From positions 1,922,001-1,986,000 of the forward strand of contig NZ_CP025085.1 of assembly GCF_002847015.1 (NCBI RefSeq): 64,000 nucleotides of DNA, written 5' to 3'. Below the pieces are notes generated by a model. The model had not been told where the DNA came from and did not search any database. It was given only the letters and a program-made list of their open reading frames with translations. This DNA is from Prodigiosinella confusarubida (GTDB lineage: Bacteria > Pseudomonadota > Gammaproteobacteria > Enterobacterales > Enterobacteriaceae). Below, piece after piece: positions 1 through 10,007 of this stretch (its first letter is position 1; each line of letters opens with the position of its first letter). Both the position numbers and the translations under genes were made by a program.

Positions 1-1
1 T

Positions 2-3000
2 AATGTTCTGAATCAGGCGGAAGCCGGACAGAACCAGACCGTCAGCGGCACCGTCGGTAACGATGTGCAGGTGGGCGACACCGTCACGGTGACCATCGGC
101 AGCCAGAGCTACCAGACCCAGGTCACTACCGCCGGCGACGGCAGCCGGGTATGGAGTGTCAGCGTGCCGGGTAGCGTACTGGCGACGAATGCGACCATTC
201 AGGCCACCGTCACGACTGCCGACGCGGCCGGTAACAGTGTTACCGCGAGTGCCGATCACGCCTATCAGGTGGATACCACGGCGCCGGAGGCCAGCATCAG
301 TATTGATGCGGTGACCGCGGATAACACGATTAATGCCGCGGAAGCCGGACAGAACCAGACCGTCAGCGGCACGGTGGGCAACGATGTGCAGGTCGGCGAC
401 ACCGTGATCATCACCATTGGCAGCCAGAGTTACCAGACCCAGGTGACCAGTGCCGGTGACGGCAGCCGGGTATGGAGCGTCAGCGTGCCCGGCAGTGTGC
501 TGGCAACGAACGCCGCCATTCAGGCCACGGTCACCACCAGCGACGCCGCCGGTAATCCCGCCAGCGCGAGCGCCGATCACGCCTATCAGGTCGATACCAC
601 GGCGCCGGAGGCCAGCATCAGTATTGATGCGGTGACCGCGGATAACACGATTAATGCCGCGGAAGCCGGACAGAACCAGACCGTCAGCGGCACGGTGGGC
701 AATGATGTGCAGGTGGGCGACACCGTCACCGTCACTATCGGTAGCCAGACCTACCAGACCCAGGTCACCAGTGCCGGCGATGGCAGCCGGGTATGGAGTG
801 TCAGCGTGCCCGGTAGCGTACTGGCGACGAACGCCGCCATTCAGGCGACGGTCACCACCAGCGACGCCGCCGGTAACCCGGCCAGCGCCACGGCCGATCA
901 CGCCTATCAGGTGGATACCACGGCGCCGGAGGCCAGCATCAGTATTGATGCGGTGACCGCGGATAACACGATTAATGCCGCGGAAGCCGGACAGAACCAG
1001 ACGGTGAGCGGCACGGTGGGTAACGATGTGCAGGTGGGCGACACCGTGATCATCACCATCGGCAGCCAGAGCTACCAGACCCAGATCACTACCGCCAGTG
1101 ACGGCAGCCGGGTGTGGAGCGTCAGCGTGCCGGGCAGTATCCTGGCGACGAACGCCGCCATTCAGGCCACGGTCACCACCAGCGACGCCGCCGGTAATCC
1201 CGCCACTGCCACGGCCGATCATGCCTATCAGGTCGATACCACGGCACCGGACGCCAGTATTACCATCGATCCAGTGACGGCGGATAATGTTCTGAATCAG
1301 GCGGAAGCCGGACAGAACCAGACCGTCAGCGGCACCGTCGGCAATGATGTGCAGGTGGGCGACACCGTCACGGTGACCATTGGCAGCCAGAGTTACCAGA
1401 CCCAGGTGATCAGCGTCGGTGACGGCAGCCGGGTATGGAGCGTCAGCGTACCCGGCAGCGTACTGGCAACGAACGCCGCGATTCAGGCGACGGTCACCAC
1501 CAGCGACGCCGCCGGTAACCCGGCCAGCGCGAGCGCCGACCACAGTTATCAGGTGGATACCACGGCGCCGGGGGCCAGCATTACCATCGATCCAGTGACG
1601 GCGGATAATGTTCTGAATCAGGCGGAAGCCGGACAGAACCAGACGGTGAGCGGCACGGTGGGTAACGATGTGCAGGTCGGCGACACCGTCACGGTGACCA
1701 TTGGCAGCCAGAGCTACCAGACCCAGGTCACTACGGCCGGCGACGGCAGCCGGGTGTGGAGTGTCAGTGTACCCGGCAGCGTACTGGCGACGAACGCCGC
1801 GATTCAGGCCACTGTCACCACCAGCGATGCGGCCGGTAATCCCGCCAGCGCCACCGCCGACCACAGTTATCAGGTGGATACCACGGCGCCGGAGGCCAGC
1901 ATCAGTATTGATGCGGTGACGGCGGATAACACGATTAATGCCGCGGAAGCCGGACAGAACCAGACGGTGAGCGGCACGGTGGGCAACGATGTGCAGGTCG
2001 GCGACACGGTCACGGTGACCATCGGTAGCCAGACTTATCAGACCCAGGTGACCAGCGCCGGTGACGGCAGCCGGGTGTGGAGCGTCAGCGTGCCGGGCAG
2101 CGTACTGGCAACGAATGCGACCATTCAGGCGACGGTCACCACCAGCGATGCGGCCGGTAATCCCGCCACCGCGAGCGCCGATCACGCCTATCAGGTGGAT
2201 ACCACGGCGCCGGAGGCCAGCATCAGTATTGATGCGGTGACCGCGGATAACACGATTAATGCCGCCGAAGCCGGACAGGATCAGACGGTGAGCGGCACGG
2301 TGGGTAACGATGTGCAGGTCGGCGACACGGTCACCATCACCATCGGCAGCCAGAGCTACCAGACCCAGGTCACTACCGCCGGCGACGGCAGCCGGGTATG
2401 GAGCGTCAGCGTGCCCGGCAGTGTGCTGGCAACGAACGCCGCGATTCAGGCCACCGTCACGACGACCGATGCCGCCGGTAACCCGGCCAGCGCCACGGCC
2501 GATCACGCCTATCAGGTCGATACCACGGCGCCGGAGGCCAGCATCAGTATTGATGCGGTGACCGCCGACAACACGATTAATGCCGCCGAAGCCGGACAGA
2601 ACCAGACGGTGAGCGGCACGGTGGGTAACGATGTGCAGGTCGGCGACACCGTCACCATCACCATCGGCAGCCAGAGCTACCAGACCCAGGTCACTACCGC
2701 CAGCGACGGCAGCCGGGTATGGAGCGTCAGTGTGCCGGGCAGTGTACTGGCGACGAACGCGGCCATTCAGGCCACCGTCACGACTGCCGACGCGGCCGGT
2801 AATCCCGCCACGGCGAGCGCCGATCATGCCTATCAGGTGGATACCACGGCGCCGGAGGCCAGCATCAGTATTGATGCGGTGACGGCCGACAACACGATTA
2901 ATGGCGCCGAAGCCGGACAGAACCAGACGGTGAGCGGCACGGTGGGTAACGATGTGCAGGTCGGCGACACCGTCACGGTGACCATCGGCTCGGCGACCTA

Positions 3001-6000
3001 CCAGACCCAGGTCACCAGTGCCGGTGACGGCAGCCGGGTATGGAGCGTCAGCGTGCCCGGCAGTGTGCTGGCAACGAACGCCGCCATTCAGGCCACCGTC
3101 ACGACGACCGACGCCGCCGGTAACAGTGTTACCGCGAGCGCCGATCACGCCTATCAGGTGGATACCACGGCGCCGGAGGCCAGCATCAGTATTGATGCGG
3201 TGACCGCGGATAACACGATTAATGCCGCGGAAGCCGGACAGAACCAGACCGTCAGCGGCACGGTGGGTAACGATGTGCAGGTGGGCGACACCGTGATCAT
3301 CACCATCGGCAGCCAGAGCTACCAGACGCAGGTCACCAGTGCCGGCGATGGCAGCCGGGTATGGAGTGTCAGCGTGCCGGGCAGCGTGCTGGCCGGGCAG
3401 AGTGCCATTCAGGCGACGGTCACGACGACCGATGCGGCGGGCAATCCTGCCACCGCCACGGCCGATCATGCCTATCAGGTGGATACCACGGCGCCGGACG
3501 CCAGTATTACCATCGATACGCTGACGGCGGATAATGTTCTGAATCAGGCGGAAGCCGGACAGGATCAGACGGTGAGCGGCACGGTGGGTAACGATGTGCA
3601 GGTGGGCGACACCGTCACGGTGACCATTGGCAGCCAGAGTTACCAGACCCAGGTGATCAGTGCCGGCGATGGCAGCCGGGTATGGAGCGTCAGCGTGCCC
3701 GGCAGCGTGCTGGCGACGAACGCGGCCATTCAGGCGACGGTCACGACGACCGACGCGGCCGGTAACAGTGTTACCGCGAGCGCCGATCATGCCTATCAGG
3801 TCGATACCACGGCGCCGGAGGCCAGCATCAGTATTGATGCGGTGACCGCGGATAACACGATTAATGCCGCGGAAGCCGGACAGAACCAGACGGTGAGCGG
3901 CACGGTGGGTAACGATGTGCAGGTGGGCGACACCGTGATCATCACCATCGGCAGCCAGAGCTACCAGACCCAGATCACTACCGCCAGTGACGGCAGCCGG
4001 GTATGGAGCGTCAGCGTGCCGGGCAGTATCCTGGCGACGAACGCCGCCATTCAGGCCACGGTCACCACCAGCGACGCCGCCGGTAATCCCGCCACTGCCA
4101 CGGCCGATCATGCCTATCAGGTCGATACCACGGCACCGGACGCCAGTATTACCATCGATCCAGTGACGGCGGATAATGTTCTGAATCAGGCCGAAGCCGG
4201 ACAGAACCAGACCGTCAGCGGCACCGTCGGTAACGATGTGCAGGTGGGCGACACCGTCACGGTGACCATCGGCTCGGCGACCTACCAGACCCAGGTCACC
4301 AGTGCCGGTGACGGCAGCCGGGTATGGAGCGTCAGCGTGCCGGGCAGTGTGCTGGCAACGAACGCCGCCATTCAGGCCACGGTCACCACCAGCGACGCGG
4401 CCGGTAATCCCGCCAGCGCGAGCGCCGATCACGCCTATCAGGTCGATACCACGGCACCGGAGGCCAGCATCAGTATTGATGCGGTGACCGCCGACAACAC
4501 GATTAATGCCGCCGAAGCCGGACAGAACCAGACGGTGAGCGGCACGGTGGGTAACGATGTGCAGGTGGGCGACACCGTCACGGTGACCATCGGCTCGGCG
4601 ACCTACCAGACCCAGGTCACCAGTGCCGGTGACGGCAGCCGGGTATGGAGCGTCAGCGTGCCCGGTAGTGTGCTGGCAACGAACGCCGCCATTCAGGCCA
4701 CGGTCACCACCAGCGACGCGGCCGGTAATCCCGCCAGCGCGAGCGCCGACCACAGTTATCAGGTCGATACCACGGCGCCGGAGGCCAGTATTACCATCGA
4801 TGCGCTGACGGCGGATAATACGATTAATGCCGCGGAAGCCGGACAGAACCAGACCGTCAGCGGCACCGTCGGTAACGATGTGCAGGTGGGCGACACCGTC
4901 ACGGTGACCATTGGCTCGGCGACCTACCAGACCCAGGTCACTACCGCCAGCGACGGCAGCCGGGTATGGAGCGTCAGCGTGCCGGGTAGCGTACTGGCAA
5001 CGAACGCCGCTATTCAGGCCACCGTCACGACGACCGATGCGGCGGGTAACAGTGTTACCGCGAGCGCCGATCACGCCTATCAGGTGGATACCACGGCGCC
5101 GGACGCCAGCATCAGTATTGATGCGGTGACGGCGGATAACACGATTAATGCCGCCGAAGCCGGACAGAACCAGACCGTCAGCGGCACGGTGGGCAACGAT
5201 GTGCAGGTGGGCGACACCGTCACGGTGACCATTGGCTCGGCGACCTACCAGACCCAGGTCACTACGGCCGGTGACGGCAGCCGGGTGTGGAGCGTCAGCG
5301 TGCCCGGCAGTGTGCTGGCAACGAACGCCGCGATTCAGGCCACCGTCACGACGACCGATGCCGCCGGTAACCCGGCCACTGCCACCGCCGATCACGCCTA
5401 TCAGGTGGATACCACGGCACCGGACGCCAGCATCAGTATTGATGCGGTGACCGCCGACAACACGATTAATGCCGCGGAAGCCGGACAGAACCAGACCGTC
5501 AGCGGCACGGTGGGTAACGATGTGCAGGTGGGCGACACCGTCACGGTGACCATCGGCTCGGCGACCTACCAGACCCAGGTCACCAGTGCCGGCGATGGCA
5601 GCCGGGTATGGAGTGTCAGCGTGCCCGGTAGCGTACTGGCGACGAACGCCACTGTTCAGGCCACTGTCACGACGACCGATGCCGCCGGTAACCCGGCCAG
5701 CGCCACGGCCGATCACGCCTATCAGGTGGATACCACGGCACCGGACGCCAGCATTACCATCGATCCAGTGACGGCGGATAATGTTCTGAATCAGGCGGAA
5801 GCCGGACAGAACCAGACGGTGAGCGGCACCGTCGGCAACGATGTGCAGGTGGGCGACACCGTCACCGTCACTATCGGTTCGGCGACCTACCAGACCCAGG
5901 TCACTACGGCCGGCGACGGCAGCCGGGTATGGAGTGTCAGCGTGCCGGGCAGCGTACTGGCAACGAACACCGCGATTCAGGCGGCGGTCACGACTACGGA

Positions 6001-9000
6001 CACCGCCGGTAATCCCGCCACCGCGACCGCCGATCACGCCTATCAGGTGGATACCAGCGCGCCGGAGGCAAGCATCACCATCGATCCAGTGACGGCGGAC
6101 AATACGCTGAACGAGGCAGAAAGCGAGCAGACTCAAACCATCAGTGGTTCAGTAGGAAAAGATGTACAGGCGGGGGATACGGTTATTGTCACCGTTGGTG
6201 ACCGGACTTACGCCACTATCGTGAATGCCGATGGTATCAGTTGGAGTGTTAGCATACTTGGCAGTGTGCTGGCAATGCATAGTCAGATTAGTGCCGCGGT
6301 AACCACACAGGATGAAGCGGGTAACACTATGACCGCCACTGCCGATCGATCTTATACGGTCGATACTGCTGAACCGGATGTCGCTATTACTGAATTTGCT
6401 GGTAATGACGGTTATATCAGTCAGGGTGAATTGGCTAATACCGCAGTGGGTGGTACCAGTAGTGAGAGCGTCGTCGATCTGGTGTTTACTGATGCAAATG
6501 GTAAATCAGTGACGGTAAATAATGTACAGGTCGTAGAAGGGCAATGGAGTCTTCATGCTGATCTCAGCACACTGGCTGAGGGGCAGGTTACCGTGGTGGC
6601 GACAGCCACCAGCCCGTCAGGTAATCACGCTAGTGATACGGACAGTGCCACCCTGGATATTACCGGACCAGTGGGACATGACCAGATAGTAACGGGTACG
6701 GAAGATACCCCGGTCTCCATCAGTTGGAGTGACCTTGGTACGTCCGGTGATACCAGCAGCATTGTGATTTCTTCTCTTCCTGATACCAGTACAGGAACGT
6801 TGTATTTTAACGATCATGGGCAATGGAAAGCGGTTTCTATCGGGCAGACCTTTACGTCGGCAGATTTTGAACTGCGATTTGTCCCTGCCGCCAATGTTTC
6901 TGGTGCTGATCTGACGGGCATGGCATATCAGCCAGTGGATGATGCGGGAAATCATGGGGATACGGCCACACTCTCCGTTAATATCACGCCGGTGGCCGAT
7001 GCCCCGGATGTCTCTTTGACGATTACCAGTGGTGATACCGTTGCAGAAACGCCGACTTACATCAAGGTCAATGGCGGCAGCGAACAGCCCGGTGGTTTTG
7101 ATGTACAGGATGGTGTGATTGTCAGAATCGGTGATGGGGTGCGTGTCTGGCTTTCTCCTGGTGATCCGGTGCCGGAAATCGTGGGCAATGGTGAAGTGGT
7201 TTACTACAACCAGGGGAATGTCAGCGGTAGTCGAGACTATACCGACATCTTTGTGGTGCATGAGGGCAGTGGATATGTGCAGGATGGCAATTATCGTACC
7301 TTAAATGCGGTGACAGGGAATACCGGGAGTGAGTCGTCAGGGGTCAAGTCAGACTATATTTTCATCCAAGGCACACAAGCTGACGGTTATAACGACACTG
7401 TCGGGACAAATAATAATGCTGATACATCGGTGAACACTTTTGATTCCGTCAATGTGACTTATCACGATGTAGCGCTGATCGGTGGCGCTAATAAACTTGA
7501 CGGTATTATTTATGGTGACGGTACTATCAAGAGCGCCGATGCTTCCTCGACTTCTGAGGAAACGGTAACGGGTCAGGCCGGCTATCAGGAACATACCATC
7601 ACGGTCTCTGCGGCGTTGACGGATACGGATGGCAGTGAAAGCTTGTCGGGAATCACATTGACAGGTATACCCGAAGGTACGGTGCTAATTGATCATATCA
7701 ATAACGTCACGGTAACGATTGGCGCTGATGGCGCCTATCTGATCCCCAACTCATTGCACGTTGATTCGCTTGCCGGCCAGATAACACTACAGGTGCCGGT
7801 AGATGCGGGGCAATTTGATGTTGTTGCTCAGGCAACGGCGACTGAGCAGGCGAATTATGATTCCGCCACCGGCTATTCGTCTCAATCGGTAGAGCAATAT
7901 GCTGTCACCGTAGGTACTTCCGGTAGTGATACCATAACTGGTACACACAGTAACGATATAGTTGTGGGTGATGTGTCCGGACTGCAAATCGTTGATGGTC
8001 AGAATTACAATATTGCGTTTCTGGTGGATTCCTCTGGCAGCATGTCGACAGAGAATGTGGCTAAAGCTATCACATCATTAACCGATGTATTTAACAGCCT
8101 GATTCATAGTGCCAGCGGTAGTTCTGCGGGGACCGTCAATGTCTTTTTGGCTGATTTTGATTCGCAGGTCGGGCAAACGGTATCAGTAAACCTGGCTGAT
8201 CCTAATGCATTGTCCAGTCTTACGGCTGTGTTAGGTTCGATGATTTCAGGCGGCGGGACCAATTATGAGGATGTGTTTAAAACCGCAGCCAATTGGTTCC
8301 TGAGTGATACGGTGACCCATAATCAGGGCACCAATCTGACCTATTTTATTACCGATGGTGAGCCAACATTCTATCAGAATGGTGAAACGGATTCTGCCGT
8401 TGTCAGTAATAGCTGGTGGCAAACACAAACACTGAACATCGACAATATTGATTACCAGCAAGGGCAGTCCTATTCCATGAATATCATGGGGGCGGCCCGA
8501 GAAGTGATTGACACTAACGGCGATGTTTATTCGTACTCTCAGGGATGGGGTAACCAGGTCTATCGCTCGGTTATTGGTCATGTCAATGCCGAAGGAGATG
8601 GTACTTATGAAATATCTTATCTGGATGGCACCGGAAACAGCACGACGCATTCAACAATAACCAACTCTCAGGACGCATTTGCACTGTTGCAGAATGTCTC
8701 TACGGTAGAAGCGATCGGCATCGGGGATTCTCTGAATGCGGCTAGCTTGGTGAATTATGATTCGGATGGCGTAGTGCAGGATCACATTGATCCCACTCAG
8801 TTAAATGATGCGATTCTCGGTAGTAATCAGCCTGCAATGGCGGGCGATGATACGTTATCCGGTGGCAGCGGCAACGATATACTGTTTGGTGATTCGGTTA
8901 CCTTTGATGGGATTGAAGGAAATGGGCTGACGGCGTTGCAGCATTATATTGCTGGTAAGCTCAATACCTCCACGGGAGCGTCATTGACGGTTCAGGAAAT

Positions 9001-9526
9001 GCATAACTACATTTCCGGACATAGCGCAGAGTTCGATCTTTCGTCATCACATGATGGTAATGACATTCTGAATGGTGGTGTGGGAAACGATATCCTGTTT
9101 GGTCAGGGTGGTAATGATGTGCTTAATGGTGGTATGGGTAATGATATCCTTTACGGCGGTTCTGGGGATGATATCCTGATTGGCGGCTCCGGTAATAATA
9201 TTCTGACCGGTGGTGCTGGCGCAGATACCTTTACCTGGCAATCTGGTGATACCGGCCATGATGTGATTAAAGATTTTAATCCTGGTGAGGGTGATCGGAT
9301 TGATCTAAGTGATCTGGTAGGGGAACTGAAATCAGGAACTGATATTAGCCACTATATTCGTATTACAGAGAGTGCTGATTCTCCTACCATAGAGGTGAGC
9401 ACGCAAGGGCAGTTTAATGGAGCAAGTGGTGGTACGCCGGATGTCTCTATCACGTTGGATCACTATCATGGCGTACTGCCTTCAGTAGAGAGTTTGATTA
9501 GCAAACCAGAACCCAGTGCGGCTTGA
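2..9526 (+). CDS. Giant type I-secreted repeat adhesin (LapA/BapA-like), 5' truncated by window edge
   Basis: The frame is open from the first base, so the gene begins upstream of the window; the GTG at 65 lies inside a repeat and is not a start. Visible order: about 19 near-identical bacterial Ig-like repeats of 107 residues to about 6049, one diverged copy of 104 residues, another Ig-like segment, a cadherin-like segment (about 6670-7000), a further beta-rich domain, a von Willebrand factor A domain (DSSGSMS metal-binding motif at about 8029-8049), glycine-aspartate RTX repeats (about 8860-8890 and 9053-9232), and a short C-terminal tail of the kind that carries a type I secretion signal. 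This architecture is typical of large biofilm adhesins exported by a LapBCE-type ABC exporter and anchored by an N-terminal retention module. That module, with the LapG cleavage site, would lie off-window. The lapG and lapD genes just downstream strongly support the assignment. No exporter genes are visible here. Confidence 0.9.
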   Translation, partial: NVLNQAEAGQNQTVSGTVGNDVQVGDTVTVTIGSQSYQTQVTTAGDGSRVWSVSVPGSVLATNATIQATVTTADAAGNSVTASADHAYQVDTTAPEASISIDAVTADNTINAAEAGQNQTVSGTVGNDVQVGDTVIITIGSQSYQTQVTSAGDGSRVWSVSVPGSVLATNAAIQATVTTSDAAGNPASASADHAYQVDTTAPEASISIDAVTADNTINAAEAGQNQTVSGTVGNDVQVGDTVTVTIGSQTYQTQVTSAGDGSRVWSVSVPGSVLATNAAIQATVTTSDAAGNPASATADHAYQVDTTAPEASISIDAVTADNTINAAEAGQNQTVSGTVGNDVQVGDTVIITIGSQSYQTQITTASDGSRVWSVSVPGSILATNAAIQATVTTSDAAGNPATATADHAYQVDTTAPDASITIDPVTADNVLNQAEAGQNQTVSGTVGNDVQVGDTVTVTIGSQSYQTQVISVGDGSRVWSVSVPGSVLATNAAIQATVTTSDAAGNPASASADHSYQVDTTAPGASITIDPVTADNVLNQAEAGQNQTVSGTVGNDVQVGDTVTVTIGSQSYQTQVTTAGDGSRVWSVSVPGSVLATNAAIQATVTTSDAAGNPASATADHSYQVDTTAPEASISIDAVTADNTINAAEAGQNQTVSGTVGNDVQVGDTVTVTIGSQTYQTQVTSAGDGSRVWSVSVPGSVLATNATIQATVTTSDAAGNPATASADHAYQVDTTAPEASISIDAVTADNTINAAEAGQDQTVSGTVGNDVQVGDTVTITIGSQSYQTQVTTAGDGSRVWSVSVPGSVLATNAAIQATVTTTDAAGNPASATADHAYQVDTTAPEASISIDAVTADNTINAAEAGQNQTVSGTVGNDVQVGDTVTITIGSQSYQTQVTTASDGSRVWSVSVPGSVLATNAAIQATVTTADAAGNPATASADHAYQVDTTAPEASISIDAVTADNTINGAEAGQNQTVSGTVGNDVQVGDTVTVTIGSATYQTQVTSAGDGSRVWSVSVPGSVLATNAAIQATVTTTDAAGNSVTASADHAYQVDTTAPEASISIDAVTADNTINAAEAGQNQTVSGTVGNDVQVGDTVIITIGSQSYQTQVTSAGDGSRVWSVSVPGSVLAGQSAIQATVTTTDAAGNPATATADHAYQVDTTAPDASITIDTLTADNVLNQAEAGQDQTVSGTVGNDVQVGDTVTVTIGSQSYQTQVISAGDGSRVWSVSVPGSVLATNAAIQATVTTTDAAGNSVTASADHAYQVDTTAPEASISIDAVTADNTINAAEAGQNQTVSGTVGNDVQVGDTVIITIGSQSYQTQITTASDGSRVWSVSVPGSILATNAAIQATVTTSDAAGNPATATADHAYQVDTTAPDASITIDPVTADNVLNQAEAGQNQTVSGTVGNDVQVGDTVTVTIGSATYQTQVTSAGDGSRVWSVSVPGSVLATNAAIQATVTTSDAAGNPASASADHAYQVDTTAPEASISIDAVTADNTINAAEAGQNQTVSGTVGNDVQVGDTVTVTIGSATYQTQVTSAGDGSRVWSVSVPGSVLATNAAIQATVTTSDAAGNPASASADHSYQVDTTAPEASITIDALTADNTINAAEAGQNQTVSGTVGNDVQVGDTVTVTIGSATYQTQVTTASDGSRVWSVSVPGSVLATNAAIQATVTTTDAAGNSVTASADHAYQVDTTAPDASISIDAVTADNTINAAEAGQNQTVSGTVGNDVQVGDTVTVTIGSATYQTQVTTAGDGSRVWSVSVPGSVLATNAAIQATVTTTDAAGNPATATADHAYQVDTTAPDASISIDAVTADNTINAAEAGQNQTVSGTVGNDVQVGDTVTVTIGSATYQTQVTSAGDGSRVWSVSVPGSVLATNATVQATVTTTDAAGNPASATADHAYQVDTTAPDASITIDPVTADNVLNQAEAGQNQTVSGTVGNDVQVGDTVTVTIGSATYQTQVTTAGDGSRVWSVSVPGSVLATNTAIQAAVTTTDTAGNPATATADHAYQVDTSAPEASITIDPVTADNTLNEAESEQTQTISGSVGKDVQAGDTVIVTVGDRTYATIVNADGISWSVSILGSVLAMHSQISAAVTTQDEAGNTMTATADRSYTVDTAEPDVAITEFAGNDGYISQGELANTAVGGTSSESVVDLVFTDANGKSVTVNNVQVVEGQWSLHADLSTLAEGQVTVVATATSPSGNHASDTDSATLDITGPVGHDQIVTGTEDTPVSISWSDLGTSGDTSSIVISSLPDTSTGTLYFNDHGQWKAVSIGQTFTSADFELRFVPAANVSGADLTGMAYQPVDDAGNHGDTATLSVNITPVADAPDVSLTITSGDTVAETPTYIKVNGGSEQPGGFDVQDGVIVRIGDGVRVWLSPGDPVPEIVGNGEVVYYNQGNVSGSRDYTDIFVVHEGSGYVQDGNYRTLNAVTGNTGSESSGVKSDYIFIQGTQADGYNDTVGTNNNADTSVNTFDSVNVTYHDVALIGGANKLDGIIYGDGTIKSADASSTSEETVTGQAGYQEHTITVSAALTDTDGSESLSGITLTGIPEGTVLIDHINNVTVTIGADGAYLIPNSLHVDSLAGQITLQVPVDAGQFDVVAQATATEQANYDSATGYSSQSVEQYAVTVGTSGSDTITGTHSNDIVVGDVSGLQIVDGQNYNIAFLVDSSGSMSTENVAKAITSLTDVFNSLIHSASGSSAGTVNVFLADFDSQVGQTVSVNLADPNALSSLTAVLGSMISGGGTNYEDVFKTAANWFLSDTVTHNQGTNLTYFITDGEPTFYQNGETDSAVVSNSWWQTQTLNIDNIDYQQGQSYSMNIMGAAREVIDTNGDVYSYSQGWGNQVYRSVIGHVNAEGDGTYEISYLDGTGNSTTHSTITNSQDAFALLQNVSTVEAIGIGDSLNAASLVNYDSDGVVQDHIDPTQLNDAILGSNQPAMAGDDTLSGGSGNDILFGDSVTFDGIEGNGLTALQHYIAGKLNTSTGASLTVQEMHNYISGHSAEFDLSSSHDGNDILNGGVGNDILFGQGGNDVLNGGMGNDILYGGSGDDILIGGSGNNILTGGAGADTFTWQSGDTGHDVIKDFNPGEGDRIDLSDLVGELKSGTDISHYIRITESADSPTIEVSTQGQFNGASGGTPDVSITLDHYHGVLPSVESLISKPEPSAA
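272..6049 (+). repeat. 18 tandem 321-bp repeats encoding 107-residue Ig-like domains
   Basis: The linker codons reading VDT(T/S)AP recur every 321 bp from 272 to 6050 with no indel across 18 units. Units are mosaics of a few variant blocks: ASISIDAVTADNTINAAEAG versus ASITIDPVTADNVLNQAEAG, GSQSYQTQ versus GSATYQTQ, and DAAGNP versus DAAGNSV. A further partial unit precedes the array. A diverged 104-residue copy with different codon use follows at 6050-6361. Such arrays form the extended stalk of adhesins and expand or contract by recombination. Confidence 0.95.
9053..9232 (+). repeat. RTX calcium-binding nonapeptide repeats of the adhesin
   Basis: Tandem GGxGNDxLx units are read here (GGVGNDILF, GGMGNDILY, GGSGDDILI and similar). 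An earlier isolated unit at about 8860-8890 is separated by a non-repeat insert of about 50 residues. RTX repeats bind calcium and fold after type I export. Confidence 0.9.
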
Positions 9527-9598
9527 TTGTGCATTGGATACAGAGAGCATCGTACAATATGTGCGGCGCTCTTCTCTGAAAATAAAAAAGGGTTGTCT

Positions 9599-9940
9599 AT
9601 GTTCTATATTTTGCGAGACAGCAATAGCAATTTAATCAGGGTTGAAGAGTCACCGTTTCCTGAAATGAATGGCGAACTAGCGGAAGATTCTGTGGAAGCA
9701 ATCGCATGGCTGAACAATCAGGAAGTCATTTTGTCCAGTCTACAGAAGTTGCGCAACAGCGATCTGGAAATGGTTCGTGTATTGGAAGATTTAATTCAGG
9801 TCTTGATCAATAAGGGTCAAGTGAATATCACGGATTTTCCTGTCGCAGCACAGCTAAAATTGATTAATCGAGCGCAGGCTCGTGAAGTGCTGGGTGGGTT
9901 GGATGCATTGATCCGTGAAGATGAAGATAAAATGTTTTGA
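9599..9940 (+). CDS. Small conserved-looking protein between adhesin and lapD (113 aa), function unknown
   Basis: The open frame extends upstream to 9527, but ATG 9599, whose product begins MFYILRDSNS, is the likely start. It is preceded by a purine-rich stretch with GGG. The soluble, acidic protein has no signal peptide or membrane segment. It has a short beta-like N-terminus, a central helical region (EAIAWLNNQE and following) and a C-terminus rich in charged residues. From memory, similar proteins beside large Pseudomonas adhesin genes are labelled 'tryptophan synthase subunit beta-like'. Nothing here resembles TrpB, which is about 400 residues and PLP-binding, so I regard that label as misleading. 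It follows the adhesin stop by 72 bp in the same direction and is closed by a terminator, so it may be co-transcribed with the adhesin. A role in adhesin production or retention is only inference from position. Confidence 0.75.
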   Translation: MFYILRDSNSNLIRVEESPFPEMNGELAEDSVEAIAWLNNQEVILSSLQKLRNSDLEMVRVLEDLIQVLINKGQVNITDFPVAAQLKLINRAQAREVLGGLDALIREDEDKMF

Positions 9941-9964
9941 CGATATATGGCCCGTATATTGAGA

Positions 9965-9999
9965 ACGGCTTGCCGGGGAAACCGACAGGCCGTTTTTTT
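9965..9999 (+). terminator. Rho-independent terminator after the adhesin/small-protein unit
   Basis: An imperfect 12-bp stem (ACGGCTTGCCGG / CCGACAGGCCGT, one wobble and one mismatch) closes on a short GGAAA-type loop and is followed by seven T. It lies 24 bp after the stop of the small protein and just before the convergent lapD stop. Confidence 0.8.
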
Positions 10000-10007
10000 A
10001 TGTTGCT

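Noticed and set aside
272-6049. Regular repeats as a CRISPR array
   Set aside because: The units are 321 bp, in frame and nearly identical throughout, with no spacers; they encode Ig-like domains.
450-6092. Many arginine/proline-rich reading frames at 321-bp spacing
   Set aside because: They are alternative-frame shadows of the adhesin repeats with low-complexity composition and no ribosome sites.
6617-7261. 214-codon reading frame antisense to the adhesin
   Set aside because: It lies wholly within a well-supported coding region, has an odd Arg/Ile/His-rich composition and no recognisable motif.
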